A stretch of DNA of 64,000 nucleotides from Ischnura elegans (taxonomy: Eukaryota; Arthropoda; Insecta; Odonata; Coenagrionidae), in assembly GCF_921293095.1 (NCBI RefSeq), contig NC_060252.1:79132866-79196865 (forward strand), given 5' to 3'. The position numbers and the translations under genes are program-made. Below the pieces are notes generated by a model that saw only the letters and a program-made list of their open reading frames with translations, ran no database searches and had not been told where the DNA came from. Shown in pieces: positions 22,116 to 33,960 of the stretch (positions are counted from its first letter, which is position 1; every line of letters starts with the position of its first letter).

Positions 22116-22310
22116 AATAATGAGGAACGAATGAAGGCGCCATCCAGCCTCCTCTTACCTGCCTCATCTTCTCCTCATGCTAGAAATTGTTTATATAAAG
22201 GTAAAGAACGTAAACACAAAACACTTATATTCCAAGCAGTTGATGTCAACTTGAAATTTCTTCTTTTCTCTTGAACTCTGTTTTAACTTGGGTTAATGTC
22301 TTGGAATGTA

Positions 22311-22662
22311 GGTCCTGAAGAATTTAAATTCAAATTTTTGCCAACGTTTCGGCGTTTTTAAATGAAAATAAATGCATAAATTTGACACGTAAAGGCATGA
22401 AAGGTTATTAGAATATTTTTTACAATAATAAAATAAAAAAGAGAAATTATTCAGTTGCAAATCAATTAAAAGAAAAGAAAAACAACTTGTGAAAATTATA
22501 GTCAAATATTTTTAATTTATTACAACTGGAATTAAAAAAAATTACTATCGCAATAAAATATTTTTATGCCATTATGTACTCATATTAATTCATAGCCCTG
22601 ATTAACTTACATAAATATACCGAAACGTTGGCAAAATTTACATTCAAATTCTTGAAGACCCA
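22311..22662. repeat. Inverted-repeat element, ~45-bp ends
   Basis: 22311-22355 (CCTGAAGAATTTAAATTCAA, then TTGCCAACGTTTCGG) is inversely repeated at 22619-22662. It shares the CGAAACGTTGGC word with other foldbacks here, but in opposite relation to CTGAAGA, so I keep it apart from the motif family. Confidence 0.6.
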
Positions 22663-24830
22663 CACTTTAAGTCACTAATCAACGTTAGTAACAATGGAAA
22701 TGATAGTTCAATGAAACAAAATTGCGTATTTTCACATGCTTGCAATATCATTGTTCCGAAAAATAACTTGACTGAAAACTTAATTGCTAATATTTAAGCT
22801 GGTAGCCTCATTACTTGAACTTTGAGGTGATACATAATTATTTTATTAGCTGATTGTAGCTTTTTCGTATCTATGTCCCGCAAGATATAAAAACCGGTAT
22901 GCATTTACTCTGCTCAACTGACGGTAGTACCTATCATTATATGCAAGGCTCTTCGCAAGTTCAGTAATTCTCCTGGAATAAAAAGTTAATAGCTAAATCA
23001 ACTTTTTGTGTAAATACACGGTCATATCATGGCACACCGTAGGTTTACCTAGCGTCACAATAAATTTCACGAGAACAGTTCCTTTAGCATTGTACCTGCT
23101 TTCCTAATCAACCCAGAGTACAAAGAAATAAGTGGTATTCGATCCAACCATGTGGATGACTTCATAGCTAAAATGACATATTTCTACATCAAAAAGGTAT
23201 TCGGACATGGAAAAGTGGCCACGCTGGGGCCATTGTATACGTGTATGTTCATTTTCTCGTGTTTATGTATCGCATCTGTAGGTTTACCGCTGATTGCCAT
23301 CCTTGTTCATAAGCTCTTCATTAATGAACTAGGCCCTTTGCACGTTCATTTCCACCTGCATTATTTTCTCTAGGCGCACTGTTTAGGTGCGTGCGTTTTC
23401 CCCTCTCACGCCAGCACCTTTCATCTTCCTGCGCCTAGAGAGACTCTCGCCTCTTCTCTCAAAGGTTCAGATTTTCATTCGTCGTTTTTTGTATCGCTTT
23501 TCAAAGGGATGCAAAGTGTTTCACCTGCTTAGTTTTTTTTCCTTTTTTTGTTCCTCTCTCCGTGAACATTATTAACATTATTGTTTGGCTTTTTGCAGTT
23601 CCTATTTAGGCCTACGGATCACAATGGAGACCTTATAAGTTGGCGTTTGGCCAGTAAAGTTCTGTAAGTGACCGTGTAGGGGAGAGGTGAAGGAGTTTGT
23701 ATGACGGACACATAATTATGCTTGTAGATTCATCGTATTGCTAATGTGCAAAAAATCTTTTCCCTAAATATGTCTCAATCTGCCCTATTTCGAAGGCAAG
23801 CTTTTGCGCCATTTTAATGCCGAAGGGATAGTACAGTGTACCATTACCTGTTTGCTTTTCGCTAACCTTCCTTTTAGATATTGATCGCTGATTTTAAATG
23901 TCTGCATTATATTAATTTTATCTTCTCTTCCTTTGTGCGATAGCCGTCTGTAGAGACTTCAAAAAAACTCACCTTAAAGACTTAAAAAATAGGGCCGTGA
24001 TCGTGGCTTAGCTTTATTGTATTGTTTCACATCTTTAAGTCTTTATCTGTTTTAATTAAACTTTATGATACTTTGGTATACACTCGCAGCAGTTGCTTCT
24101 TTCTTGTCAATCTTAAATTATCCCTTATTTACATTTCACTGGCGCCTTCTTCTTATCAACAATTTTATGGATTACCGCCTGGCACTTAAATTGCTTTTAT
24201 CTTGAATTTTAAACTTTTTTATCAATGTTTGTTCGTTCTCCCATGACGTTAAAAATTAGACTAGCCCATGAATAACCGTTGGCTTGGCAGCGGTCTATCT
24301 TCACCAAGTCAATTGCGAGTGATGTTAGACGTGTGTCCGCTTAAGCAAAAAAAAACTCCGCTGTTGAAGAAAATTTCTCGAGAGTTGATGTGTTGGGACA
24401 ACTGGCGCTAGATCTGTGGTTCGCATTCCGGTCAGGGCAAATGACTTTTCCTTCGTGGAATTTTAGCCCTTGAAAATGTAGTTGGCCCTTATTAATTGCC
24501 GTAGAAAAAAATCCTCGGCACCTGGCAATTGAATCAAGGGCCTTTCATTTCAAAAATTAAGTTGCCATGTGCATTAAGGAATTGAACGAGGTCGTGTATG
24601 AGGCATTTAATGAGGAATTACAATAACACCGTTGTGATCCCCGGAGTGACCCGGAAATCTAAATGTGAATCTTACCGCCGCTCATGCGGTAAGCTTTAAA
24701 ATGTAGTGAAAATGCTGTTAATGTCCAAAAGTTTTCGATGTAAATTTCTGTAATTCGAGATATGCATGAGATGCAAAACGCCTGACCTCAGAGGGAATGT
24801 GAACGGGCCACTACTCCCGTCGCTTCATCA
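22663..24830. other. Long intronic stretch, no gene seen
   Basis: Part of gene A intron 2. Two GC-richer stretches occur (about 23380-23480 and 24640-24690). Around 24411-24435 a B-box-like GGTTCGCATTCC hints at a worn SINE. No exon with conserved otopetrin residues was found. Confidence 0.4.
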
Positions 24831-25160
24831 ATTTGTCATTGCGAGATATTTCGCCCGCTGCCCCAACCAATCCTCTCCCCCCCCTCTTAATCCCATCACC
24901 CAGCTTTGTTGGTCGCTCGCGGTCCGGAAGTTGGAGCCATAAAGGCATTAAATGCCTCGCACATTCTGCGGGAAAAATGGAACTGGTCCCAAGAGCTGTT
25001 GGTCGCCGTGCTTGCAAATGTTCGTCCCGACGGTAATCGCTTTATTAACTACGGGAGCAATGCGACTGATTTTCATCCCTGCGGAAATTAAACCATTAGC
25101 AACGCCAGGCGGACGGACGAATCTGTATTCAAGCCGCTTTGGTACCTGCCCTATCCCAAA
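24831..25160. other. GC-rich patch, no supported gene
   Basis: Several overlapping frames of 60-70 codons in three phases arise from GC bias and share no recognisable domain. Confidence 0.35.
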
Positions 25161-25983
25161 ATAAGGCCTCTCGAATCTGTTGGCGCCCTGATAATTTTAG
25201 TTCCAGGTCAATCACAATAGCCCAATCATTCAGTATTTTATGACATCGGTTAAAGTAATCACGGAAGAAACCTTCGGACACCTCAAAATAAAATCCTCGA
25301 AGTCCGAGGTGCCTCAGGGAAAGAAACTGCCCCCCTTGCCCTTAATGTGTGATATTAATACGTTTTAGTTTAGTATAGGTTGAGCTTTACCCTAACCTAT
25401 CCAAACCAACCTTCAGATTGAGTAACTGAGAGAGTAAAAATGGTATTGGTGGAAACGCCTGTGATATGGTTTGGAGAGATGGGCAAATTTCCATATCTTT
25501 TCGGTAGTCTAGTGCTACTAGTCAGTGCTTATATGTAAATTATGCGAAAATTCCCTGTGCAAAATATATCTTAAAGCACTATGCGAACAAAATTTGCATC
25601 CTTAGAAAGATGGCCTCTGATGTACTAGTACCTTTGATTCGTTGAACAGTGCATATGCTCCAGATTATGCGAAAGTATTCATTCAAGTGCAGCCTTTATA
25701 CATAGAGTTTCAAATTGAGTTAACCGTATCATCATTAAGCGAATAGTAAAACTATGTCATTGTCAAGGTTGGCCTCGCAATGTTTTCTCTTTGAAAATCA
25801 CATATTGTGTCGAAACCATGATCGGTACTGGAGTTATATATTAAAGTGTGGGAATATCATTTGTTGTTTAAATTTTATCGTGGATTTATCACATTTTCAT
25901 CTTGTCAAGCCTGAAGCGATTTCATGCGTTCAATTTCAGTATATTGACTTCAAAATCTGAGACAGTTTTGGGATTCAAAGTAA

Positions 25984-26589
25984 CAGTGGCGTAACTAGGA
26001 ATAAGCTTTGGGGATGATGAGATGTCCTGGGGCGGGAAAATTTTAGAAAAATGCCATGCATGACATGCTAATTGATGCCTTTGAAATGTGGTGCTATAGA
26101 AGAATGATGAAAATCAAATGGATCGACCGAGTTAGTAACGAGGAAGTCCTAAGAAGGGTAGGAGAGAAGAGAAGCCTCATGAAAACCTTAATAAGAAGAC
26201 GGAACAACCTTACAGGCCACATCTTGAGACATGATGGCCTGATGAAGACAATCGTCGAAGGACAAGTGGAAGGCAAGAATGGAAAAGGAAGACCCCGAAC
26301 AAAATATATGGAACAAGTAAAGAGAGATGTGAAAGAGAAGAAATACGTAGGTGTGAAAAGATTAGCTGATAGGAGAACTGAGTGGAGAGCTGCGTCAAAC
26401 CAATCCTAGGATTGTTGACCAGTGATGATGATGATGACATGCCTGAATATACACATTCATTTTGGCACTAAAAATTAAAATTTAAGCAGATGAAGTTTTT
26501 ATATTTCAAAACTAGGCAATATTTTTAAATAAATTTTTCATTTCTCTGATGTTTTGGGGGAATCTATCCCCCCCATAGTTACGCCACTG
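25984..26589. mobile_element. hAT-type MITE (copy 1) split by a nested LINE fragment
   Basis: Bounded by the 8-bp duplication CAAAGTAA at 25976-25983 and 26590-26597. Ends are CAGTGGCGTAACTAGG and CATAGTTACGCCACTG. Removing the LINE (26069-26433 plus its duplicated 9 bases) leaves an element of about 230 bases that aligns with copy 2 at 46393-46664. In gene A intron 2. Confidence 0.88.
26069..26433 (+). mobile_element. RTE-like LINE, copy 2, strongly 5'-truncated and nested
   Basis: It retains the last ~110 codons (AFEMWCYRRMMKIKWIDRV to AASNQS) and the GATGAT tail. It is flanked by ATGACATGC at 26060-26068 and 26434-26442, a 9-bp target duplication. The first eight bases (TAATTGAT) are not LINE sequence and look like filler at the 5' junction. 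It differs from copy 1 by only a few substitutions, so it is young; the host MITE is older. Confidence 0.9.
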
Positions 26590-26713
26590 CAAAGTAAAAT
26601 GGACGTTTTAAAAGTGGGGATTTTAGTTGTAGATTTTCTAATTGTTAAAAAAATATTAATGTAAATCCCTGAATAGACAGGCGAACTAGTGAATTTAGAT
26701 TACAATTACTCAC

Positions 26714-26884
26714 TCTCCGCTGGGGTCGACCTCTTTGTCTTCATCCAGGGTAGCAGACTCCGCGATCGTGGGGTAATTGGTCGTCTCCTGGATGAACGGC
26801 AGCGAGAGGGATCGGCCTTGCACCGATGGCTGTCTCCGCGATGCCATCAGCTGCCCTCGGCTGTGCACCAGCGAGCACGCCAAC
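26714..26884 (-). CDS. Otopetrin gene A exon 2 (cytosolic N-terminal region)
   Basis: 171 bp, phase 2 in and phase 2 out; acceptor TTTTTTTCAG, donor GTGAGT. It encodes LACSLVHSRGQLMASRRQPS, then VQGRSLSLPFIQETTNYPTI and an acidic stretch DEDKEVDPSGE. There is no membrane helix. Otopetrin N-termini before helix 1 are cytosolic and variable, so homology cannot confirm it. Support comes from splice sites, phase fit on both sides, GC content and codon-like composition. Confidence 0.75.
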
Positions 26885-26978
26885 CTGAAAAAAAGGTTAA
26901 TACGGTGCGGAATATGCATGGAAAAATCTGAATCTTTTATCGTTTACGCTTGATAATTTGGCTTTCTCGCCTATTATA

Positions 26979-27375
26979 AAGGGTGTACGAAAAAAGTGTC
27001 CCATACTTTGAGAGGTTGTTGTACCCAACAAAACTAGGAAAAGAAAGTCCAAAAAACCTTGTTCCAGAAATTTATCCATTGTTCCGGAACAAGTGTATAT
27101 AACCTTCTGAGTTATTTACCCTTGTTCAGGCAGCAGCTGAAGATATTCGGTCCGGAAACAAAGTTTACGCAACCTGCAGTGCACTTGTTCTTAAGATACG
27201 TACATCCTCACGTTCTTTCATTGGAGGCACTCAATGTGACGTCCGTCCATGGCAATACATCTCTGTGCCCTTCGGCGCAACGAACATCGTACTCTTCGAA
27301 TTATTGGACTTTTTTCTTGTTGTATATGGTACTAGCACCTCTCACAGTATTGGACACTTTTTTTCGAACACCCGG
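26979..27375. mobile_element. Tc1/mariner-type MITE
   Basis: Imperfect inverted ends, GGGTGTACGAAAAAAGTGTCC and a right end with GGACACTTTTTTTCGAACACC, are flanked by TA. Extended arm similarity (TACTTTGAGAGGT against ACCTCTCACAGTA) supports a single element of about 397 bp. TA target and GGGTGT ends suggest mariner. Noncoding. Confidence 0.65.
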
Positions 27376-27559
27376 TATACAGTTATCATAAAAAAATGTA
27401 AAGTTTCAGTAATTAAAAGGAAGATAGTAGGGGTAGGTTGGTAGAGATTTTTCGGAGGCTTCCCATTCCCTGCTCGAGTGCCATGAGGAGGGACTTCAAC
27501 TGCAGCACCGCGACCGTCGAATGGGACGTTTCGTTTGGCTAATGTCGGCGCTAAGTTTC

Positions 27560-27705
27560 TCTTGTAAAGCGACTAAGGGCACTCATATTATAATTTATCG
27601 ATTATGTAAAAAAACTGATTGAGGAGAACAATTTCAAAAATGAAAAACTTAAACAGTAAGTAATATTACCTTAATTTAAACAGTGTTCAAAACCACACAA
27701 TTCTT
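27560..27705. repeat. Diverged dispersed repeat, partner of 20990-21140
   Basis: Same orientation as its partner, in the intron between gene A exons 1 and 2. The family is unknown. Confidence 0.55.
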
Positions 27706-28685
27706 TTATGATAACCGTGGATTTTATTCTGAGCTGCTTTCACTGATAACTTCACTCAATTGGTCCAGACTAGCCAGTACCAACGTCTTTGGCCATTATT
27801 GCCTCTCACCTTCACGAGCTCCGAATTATATCTTGCTATTGTCTTAAATGCGGATCATATTTACACGTATTAGTGTAGCGTAACTGCCTTCCTACTAGTA
27901 AATGTAAAACTTGCCTTAAAAGTCATCTACCTATCTCATTCTTGGTGTTACCTCCCATTTCCACTCTTATTCTTCACCATATTGGTTGTAGTTATGACGC
28001 ACCTTACCCTCTTTCCTGAAAGTGGTTTACCTTGTTATCCTGTGGTACAGGATTCAAAAGCCGTAAAATCCTTAAGCAATCCTTCACATTAGGCATTGTC
28101 TTCCTCCTTTCTCAATTATGTTGTTTAACGCTGCTTGAAATTGGAAGCAAATATCACGGTAAACATCCCCTATTCCATTCATCATGTGTCCATACCCCAA
28201 AGCACTGTCTTTATTTTGTCATTTTTTCTGAATTTGTTGCATGTAATCGATATTATCCTATCATATTAATATTCGAAGTCAGTAAAATAACAGAAAGAGT
28301 CGTTGAGCCTGCTGTTGATGTTGAATTGTGACGACTACTTAAACCTTTTAAAATAGTTTGTCGTGCTATAGTCCGTATAATTATGCTAACATGGCGACAC
28401 ATATGAGTGCATAATTCTCAGGTAAAAGTTAAATCATTCATTTTGGTGCATGAACGTAATGTAAAGTCTCCGATAAAAAAGTTCAAATTGTTATACTATG
28501 AGATTGTAATGCAATCAATTTGTGCATTTATATGCAAAAGTATGGATTATAATACTTCTTGATTTCAAAACAAGGGCTAGTCAATCTGACCGTGTTGGGT
28601 TCAAATGCAGAAATAGAACGGATTATAAGAATTCTGGATAATGTAAGGAGAGAGTTTATACAGCAGTCTTCCGCTCCGTCTGGTC

Positions 28686-28872
28686 AGTGTCCATCTTCCG
28701 TGTATAAGTCGCATCGCGTCGTTTCATGACAACAGTTTCGTTCCTTGTCCTGTAATCTCCTTGCCAGCGTCCATCTTCCGGGTATAGGTCGCGTCGGTAG
28801 ACTTTCCGTGTTGTCACGAAAAGTCAACTGACGCGAATTATACCCGGAAGATGTACGCTGGTAAGGAGGGAG
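28686..28872. repeat. Repeat with three copies of a CATCTTCCGGGTATA motif, one inverted
   Basis: GTCCATCTTCCGTGTATAAG (about 28688), GTCCATCTTCCGGGTATAGG (about 28770) and the inverse ATACCCGGAAGATG (about 28839) are present. The last two, with CTCCTTGCCAGCG outside them, form a 40-base-armed foldback. Origin unknown. Confidence 0.6.
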
Positions 28873-29102
28873 GGTTTCATCGGGCTCGAATGCCGGCTCC
28901 ATATTCCCATGTTAGCTTCCTTCCGTGTTGTTGTAGCCTAGGTAACCTGAAGGCAGCATTTACACTAATTATGTCTAATTAATTAATTACACTAAACTGC
29001 CCGACGGTCATTGCCAAAGTTGAAAAGTTTTATGGCGTTGAGTTTGCTCAACAAAATAAAAAAATCGTGTTAAAAAAGCAGGACATTTCCTATAAGTCTC
29101 AC

Positions 29103-29239
29103 CTCTCTGTTTCCTCGAGGAACCTCATGGTGCCTGAGGGTGAACTGGCGTCTTCTTTCACGATCCCGTCCTCTTTCGGGATCTTACGTCGCTCGAAGTA
29201 GTTGTGGGATATCGAGGATGTGCAGCGGAAGTTATGGAG
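29103..29239 (-). CDS. Otopetrin gene A exon 1 (most upstream exon identified)
   Basis: It encodes about 45 residues including SHNYFERRKIPKEDGIVKED and GTMRFLEETER. The donor GTGAGA leaves phase 2, matching exon 2. Two acceptors are possible: after GACAG (start at 29239, phase 0) or after TTCTGCAG (start at 29243). A start codon is not certain; an internal ATG lies in GTMRF, or translation begins in an unidentified upstream exon. Being N-terminal and variable, it rests on splice and phase logic rather than conserved residues. Confidence 0.55.
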
Positions 29240-29243
29240 CTGT

Positions 29244-31100
29244 CTGCAGAAATCCGCGAGTGCTTTCTTGATAGGAAAAAAATATGGCAGCCAGCGCTTA
29301 TCGTTGTACTTGCGCTTGCAGTTAACACCTTAAACGACCTCCAGCTGTCCTTAGCTTCGATGGAGCAATTTATTCCGACTTTTCCGTGTTTGCTCGTATC
29401 AATTACGTTCTCCCTCCTCCGGCACGCTTGGAATTCCTCCTGTAACCTTCGTACTGATTTACCAGTAGGTGTGTGAGGTCAAGATTCTCATAGCACTTCC
29501 AACTTGGTTGCATTAGTGCTCAGGTTCGGTAGAACGAAGATAATGCGTAGTGTTGTTTTAGATCAACTAAGGGTTACCCTTACGTAGCTTCAGCATACTT
29601 GTAGAAAAAGGAGTTTTGAGGGACTTCATAAAATAAAACTTAAGAAAGAGTAATGTTTGCCAAAAAGGGTTTAGGCTAGTTACTTCAAATACCTGTAGTT
29701 AATCTAAGGAACTACTTACATAAATAAAAACATAATATCGTTCAATTATTTATAGAAAGAGCTTTTCCATGTCTTTGGCTCAATATTAATCGAAAATGCT
29801 TATTTTCTTATTCAACCAGCGATGATCAAAATTATAATAAATCCATCGCAATCATGCTTTACTGATCATTCTTACAACCGCTTCCAATAGATAAAAATCA
29901 TTATGTGTTTCAACATCCATCCATCCACTCTTGTCTTTGAACTGCTCCTTGATAGAATGGTTCTCTGTCTCCTAATAGCTTTTCTTAGAGCATGACAGTT
30001 TTTTTTCCTATGTATTGCATATGCATTATTCAGACTCAAGGGCATAGTTGGAAGTAAACCTCTGGAAGAGCAATTCCGGTAAAAAAATGTGTGCTTAATG
30101 TAACGGCGGAAACTGTAATTAATCTGAATATCGCCGCGTCTACGCTGTAAGTTTGAGATAGTATATCGTAGTGGTTTGTGCTGTGGCCCATGAATCCTAA
30201 GGTCTGTACGTTGCAATGTTTAACATTTAATGTGAATTACTGAAGTTTACGCGAGAAGTTTTGAAATACATAACCAATGCAGGAGAGATCTTACAGCTAT
30301 TTTCATAAATTTTTACGAAATTATTTCGCGAGGCAAAAAAGAGACGATTTTAAATTTCCCTGCTTACAAGAATACGATAAGTTTTTTCAGTGAGTAAAAA
30401 AATAGCCGTTTCTCAGTGTGTCAGGGGTTACCTACAAAACTTTACCCTATGATGCATGGACTAGTAAGAGAATAATTATGCAGAATACTAGCCGAGAATA
30501 ACTCGGCCATGACTTCAGTGTACCATTAACGAAGGGTATGTAGGCATGATGATATCATAATAATATGGTATGGTATTTCCTCATTATGGTGGAAACTAGG
30601 GGTTGGGACATTCCATTTATCGCTGCGCGCTAAAACTATAATGTCCTCTTCCTGTGATAAATCAAACCATACGCACATATGTATTAATTCACTTTCATCT
30701 ACGCCTAAGTCATGGTGATTAATCCACCTCTAGGCGTTGGGATTATCCATACGATATACGGTAAAGGTTCTTTTCTTCGGGATAAACCCTCGAGCTCAAA
30801 TGCGTGCGTTTATGGATAAAAATACTTCTTACCAATGGCATATAACCTATTCCTTTTTTCAGTTGAATCTTTTTCCATCTGAGTGGCCTAGCAAATCTAT
30901 ATACGTCTGACCTCAGTTTATCTGGCATTTAAGGGAATGCATTCATGTTAATACTACTGCACGGTTATTGGAGGAAGTACTCAACCCGCTAGTTAAGAAG
31001 TACAGAACGCGCAAAACTAATCCCGGATTTAGTTTCCTTTCTAAGGTTTTCGTTGGAACTCAATATTTTACATGCTTTACTGATGTGTCATATTTGGCTT
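29244..31100. other. Upstream of gene A, no gene seen
   Basis: AT-rich. It should contain the gene A promoter and possibly a noncoding first exon, but I cannot point to one. Confidence 0.35.
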
Positions 31101-31149
31101 GCCAGTGCTGGGATCGTATAGAATATTCAAGGCTCGGCTCTTGGTAACC

Positions 31150-31216
31150 AATACAAACCAATACGAGAGAGAGCCAGGGAGAACCTGGCTCTCTTGTGTA
31201 TTAGTTTGTATTTGAG
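31150..31216. repeat. Hairpin-forming inverted repeat
   Basis: CAAACCAATACGAGAGAGAG-CCAGG and CCTGG-CTCTCTTGTGTATTAGTTTG face each other across four to five bases. Noncoding. Confidence 0.6.
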
Positions 31217-31649
31217 AGGTAAGTGAACACGTGAAAAGTTCAAACATTACTACCAGTTGTATTCTCAGCCTTAAGACTCTTTGTTGCAGTAATAATATTT
31301 TATTCCCCAATGGCAGCGTTACTCAGGGTTGGCATGATTTTGAAAACCCACGAGTGATAGAAAAGGAGTGTGCTTTTCAAACATGTAATGTTGGTTATTG
31401 TTTTCAGATTTCCGCAGCGATTAGACGAACCATTGCTATCCATTTTCGGGTCGGATAATCTATATTATAGAAAGCCCCCTAACGACCACTCACTCACTAA
31501 TTCATTCATTCACTCACTTATACAAATGTTTGGGGTGAACGAGACGAGATGCGACAAAAAGTCTTATGAAGACCCCCCTCTAAAATTGTCTGAAACCCCA
31601 GGAAAAATTATGAAAACAATAAATTTCCAATTATTTATCCGTCTATTCA

Positions 31650-31706
31650 TATAAAATTGAATATGGGGATTAGTTCAAAAAATGGCCACCAAATTCCAAT
31701 GGCGGC
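31650..31706 (-). repeat. Dispersed repeat shared with 46929-46987
   Basis: On the minus strand the segment includes GCCGCCATTGGAATTTGGTGG and CCATTTTTTGAACTAATCC; 46929-46987 on the plus strand reads nearly the same. A remnant of an unidentified repeat with one copy near each gene. Confidence 0.55.
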
Positions 31707-31929
31707 GCGGCAGTCATGCAAACAAACAATCATAGCAACATATTTGTTTATGCAAACAAGAGGAGCTAAATTGGGAAAGAATATATAGGAATTAAAACGA
31801 AAGGATGATAAAGATAAGGTAGGATATTTACTTAGTAATTCTTGAAAAGTCAATCTTTTAATGGCTTCTTTCCGTATGAACAATAATTTGATCACATTAA
31901 AGCGTATTCAAACGAAAAGAGGAGAAATA

Positions 31930-32360
31930 TAAGGTAAACAAACCTTCCTTAAAAGATAGGTTCGTAAAAATGATTTTATTTTCATTCTTTGTGATGGCGA
32001 TAACGTTTTATTTTTCTTCACGTCCTGTTTCTGTTACTAACCTTTTTAATGTGCAATGTTATCCGTGAGTTGGTGCATCAATGGCAGTGAATAAGAGAAT
32101 ATGGAGGATTTGTGCGATTATAGAATCGAAAGTGTGGTTGTTATTAATTCCATAGTTAACAAGTGCACATAATGTAGTTCCTCTCTTGTTGCCGATACAC
32201 GATTGCAGTAGAAAGATATCTAAACAACCTTTCCTTAAAAGATAGGTAGGTAAACATTAATTTTAGCGTTTTATTTTTCTTTACGTTCTTTTCCTGTTAC
32301 AATTTTGTGAGCTGGTGCATCATAGGAAGTGAATAATAGAATATGGAGGATAAGTGCAAT
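31930..32360. repeat. Diverged tandem duplication, ~290-bp period
   Basis: Both units contain CCTTCCTTAAAAGATAGGT or CTTTCCTTAAAAGATAGGT, CGTTTTATTTTTCTTCACG or CTTTACG, then GTGAATAAGAGAATATGGAGG or GTGAATAATAGAATATGGAGG. Noncoding, local duplication. Confidence 0.65.
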
Positions 32361-33540
32361 TATAGGTATTTCTTATTCAATTATTTGTCTTACGAAAAGC
32401 ACATTTCATTGGGTGACTAAGTTATTTAGCTTAAATATATTCTAAAGCATGACATTTATGATGCCTTGTTCATCAAAAATTGTCATCTGCACCTCACCAG
32501 ATGATTTAATTTCGCATTATATTGGATATTAAAGCTGTAAGGAGATGTTTGTGTATACCGACTCATTAAAAAATTTATAGAGGTTTTCCTGAAGTGGTAT
32601 CATTCGCGATCATGACGAATAATCTTTCAATAAAATCGTCATTTCTAAATTCCGTCATACTAGGCCCAATTCATGCTAAGGGTCTCCACTTTGTGCATTT
32701 TCTCTAGATATTGATATTTAGTTCCTACGTAATTCTATTTTGTGTATCGTCCTCTCTTAAGCTTACGTAGGGGAACTGCAATCATTCCTATTTCAACAAT
32801 TTGGTTGAATGATGTGAAAAATAATTAGTAAACGTGTTTTTAATATTTATCATGACAACCGATTAGCTTGGTCGATAGAGTCTGTTATGACCCGTCGGGG
32901 ACCCGTGTTCAGTAACCTATGCAGGCATATCTCTTCTCCGCTTTCTTGTATTTATTTTGAGGTAACATACATTGAACTCCTAATTTTATGATTTTCAATC
33001 AGAGCAATGTTTTTCTGGGAGGAAATTCTTTCATATGCTCATGCTACGTCGCGTTTATTATGCATATGGTCTTTATTGTTTTATCGATCTGATGGGTGCG
33101 ATGTTGATAGTATTTATCAAACTACACTTATCAAACTTGTTTGTTAGAAGTAACAGAAGTACTATTCAATACTCGATATGATTCCAAATTGCAAAGCGTT
33201 CGATCACAAACTGGTATTCCTAACTAGGTTTTTTGCAGTGTTGACTCGCTTTCTATAATTCTTTATCAATTAAAATGTAGTTTACTTTAGTTCATTGTAT
33301 TTCGTAAATTCATTATATTATGATATTAAGTAGGTATTAATTGAGTTTTACAGGGGAACATGCTCCCAAAGTTATTTTGTGTTTGAATTGAATAAGTTAG
33401 AAACACTGTCAGACTCATAGAAATCCATTTTATTATTTTAGTCCCTCAGAAAAACGTTCCTCTTCATTAATATTTCATTTTCATATTGTAACTGACGTAC
33501 CATACGCTCGTTTTACTTGAAAGTGGAAATATTACTTATA
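32361..33540. other. No gene seen
   Basis: AT-rich intergenic sequence without recognisable exons, repeats or mobile-element ends. Confidence 0.4.
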
Positions 33541-33554
33541 TCTAAGCGAGCCAA

Positions 33555-33960
33555 TTGAAAAGTAAAATATCCGTAAGTAACAAGCGGCATACAAAAAGTA
33601 TAAGACCTTCCATAGCGACCAAAAGAAGGCCGAAGGCCTTCTTCGGGGGGTCTGAGGGGGCAGAGACCCCCAGTGAGCAAAGCGAGTCCTCTTGTGTAAT
33701 TCGCTGCGTTGAATCAACTTTCAATGCTCAACGTTTCGCTTCTGCTGCTGAGAAAGTCACTCGGAGACTAAATAATAAAAGGACTCGAAAGTTGAGTCGC
33801 TGAGCAATAAAAGTTGATTCTATGCAGTAGTAAACCCAAAAACTGATTAAAATCGTGCATTTAAGGTTGATGCCTAATTAATGATGGCTTTCGCGGAGTG
33901 ATATACCGCGTGTTACCATCTTCGTACGTACGAAGGTAAACACAAGCGGTTTATATCCCG
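33555..33960. repeat. GC hairpin region and adjacent short foldback, unidentified repeat
   Basis: 33617-33688 holds two stacked hairpins (AAGGCC/GGCCTT, then a G-run and C-run around CAGAGA) followed by CAGTGAGCAAAGCGAGT, which echoes about 4678-4730. An 82-codon, basic plus-strand frame (33555-33803) covers it; I do not recognise it. 33899-33958 is a separate foldback around TTCGTACGTACGAA with GATATACCGC and GCGGTTTATATC arms. Confidence 0.45.

Larger units (their letters stand above)
13252..29239 (-). other. Otopetrin gene A, eight-exon gene span
   Basis: Coding exons in transcription order: 29239-29103, 26884-26714, 20569-20443, 19488-19326, 18212-18046, 16925-16769, 14992-14538, 13815-13252. 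All junction phases agree, giving about 645 residues. Twelve hydrophobic helices can be counted from exon three to the last exon, the normal otopetrin number. The family forms dimeric, acid-opened, proton-selective channels; in Drosophila relatives serve acid taste. The true start codon may lie in an exon upstream of 29239. Introns are rich in foldbacks, SINEs and hAT MITEs. Confidence 0.85.

Noticed and set aside
22311-22662. Membership of the 22.3-22.6 kb inverted repeat in the hammerhead-like motif family
   Set aside because: CTGAAGA and CGAAACG lie on opposite strands relative to each other, so the core cannot form as in the other elements.
24395-24440. Possible tRNA-derived SINE from a B-box-like GGTTCGCATTCC
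   Set aside because: No convincing A box, body match or tail; could be chance.
33555-33803. 82-codon basic plus-strand frame over the GC hairpins
   Set aside because: Part of it is dictated by the hairpin repeats, and no family is recognisable.
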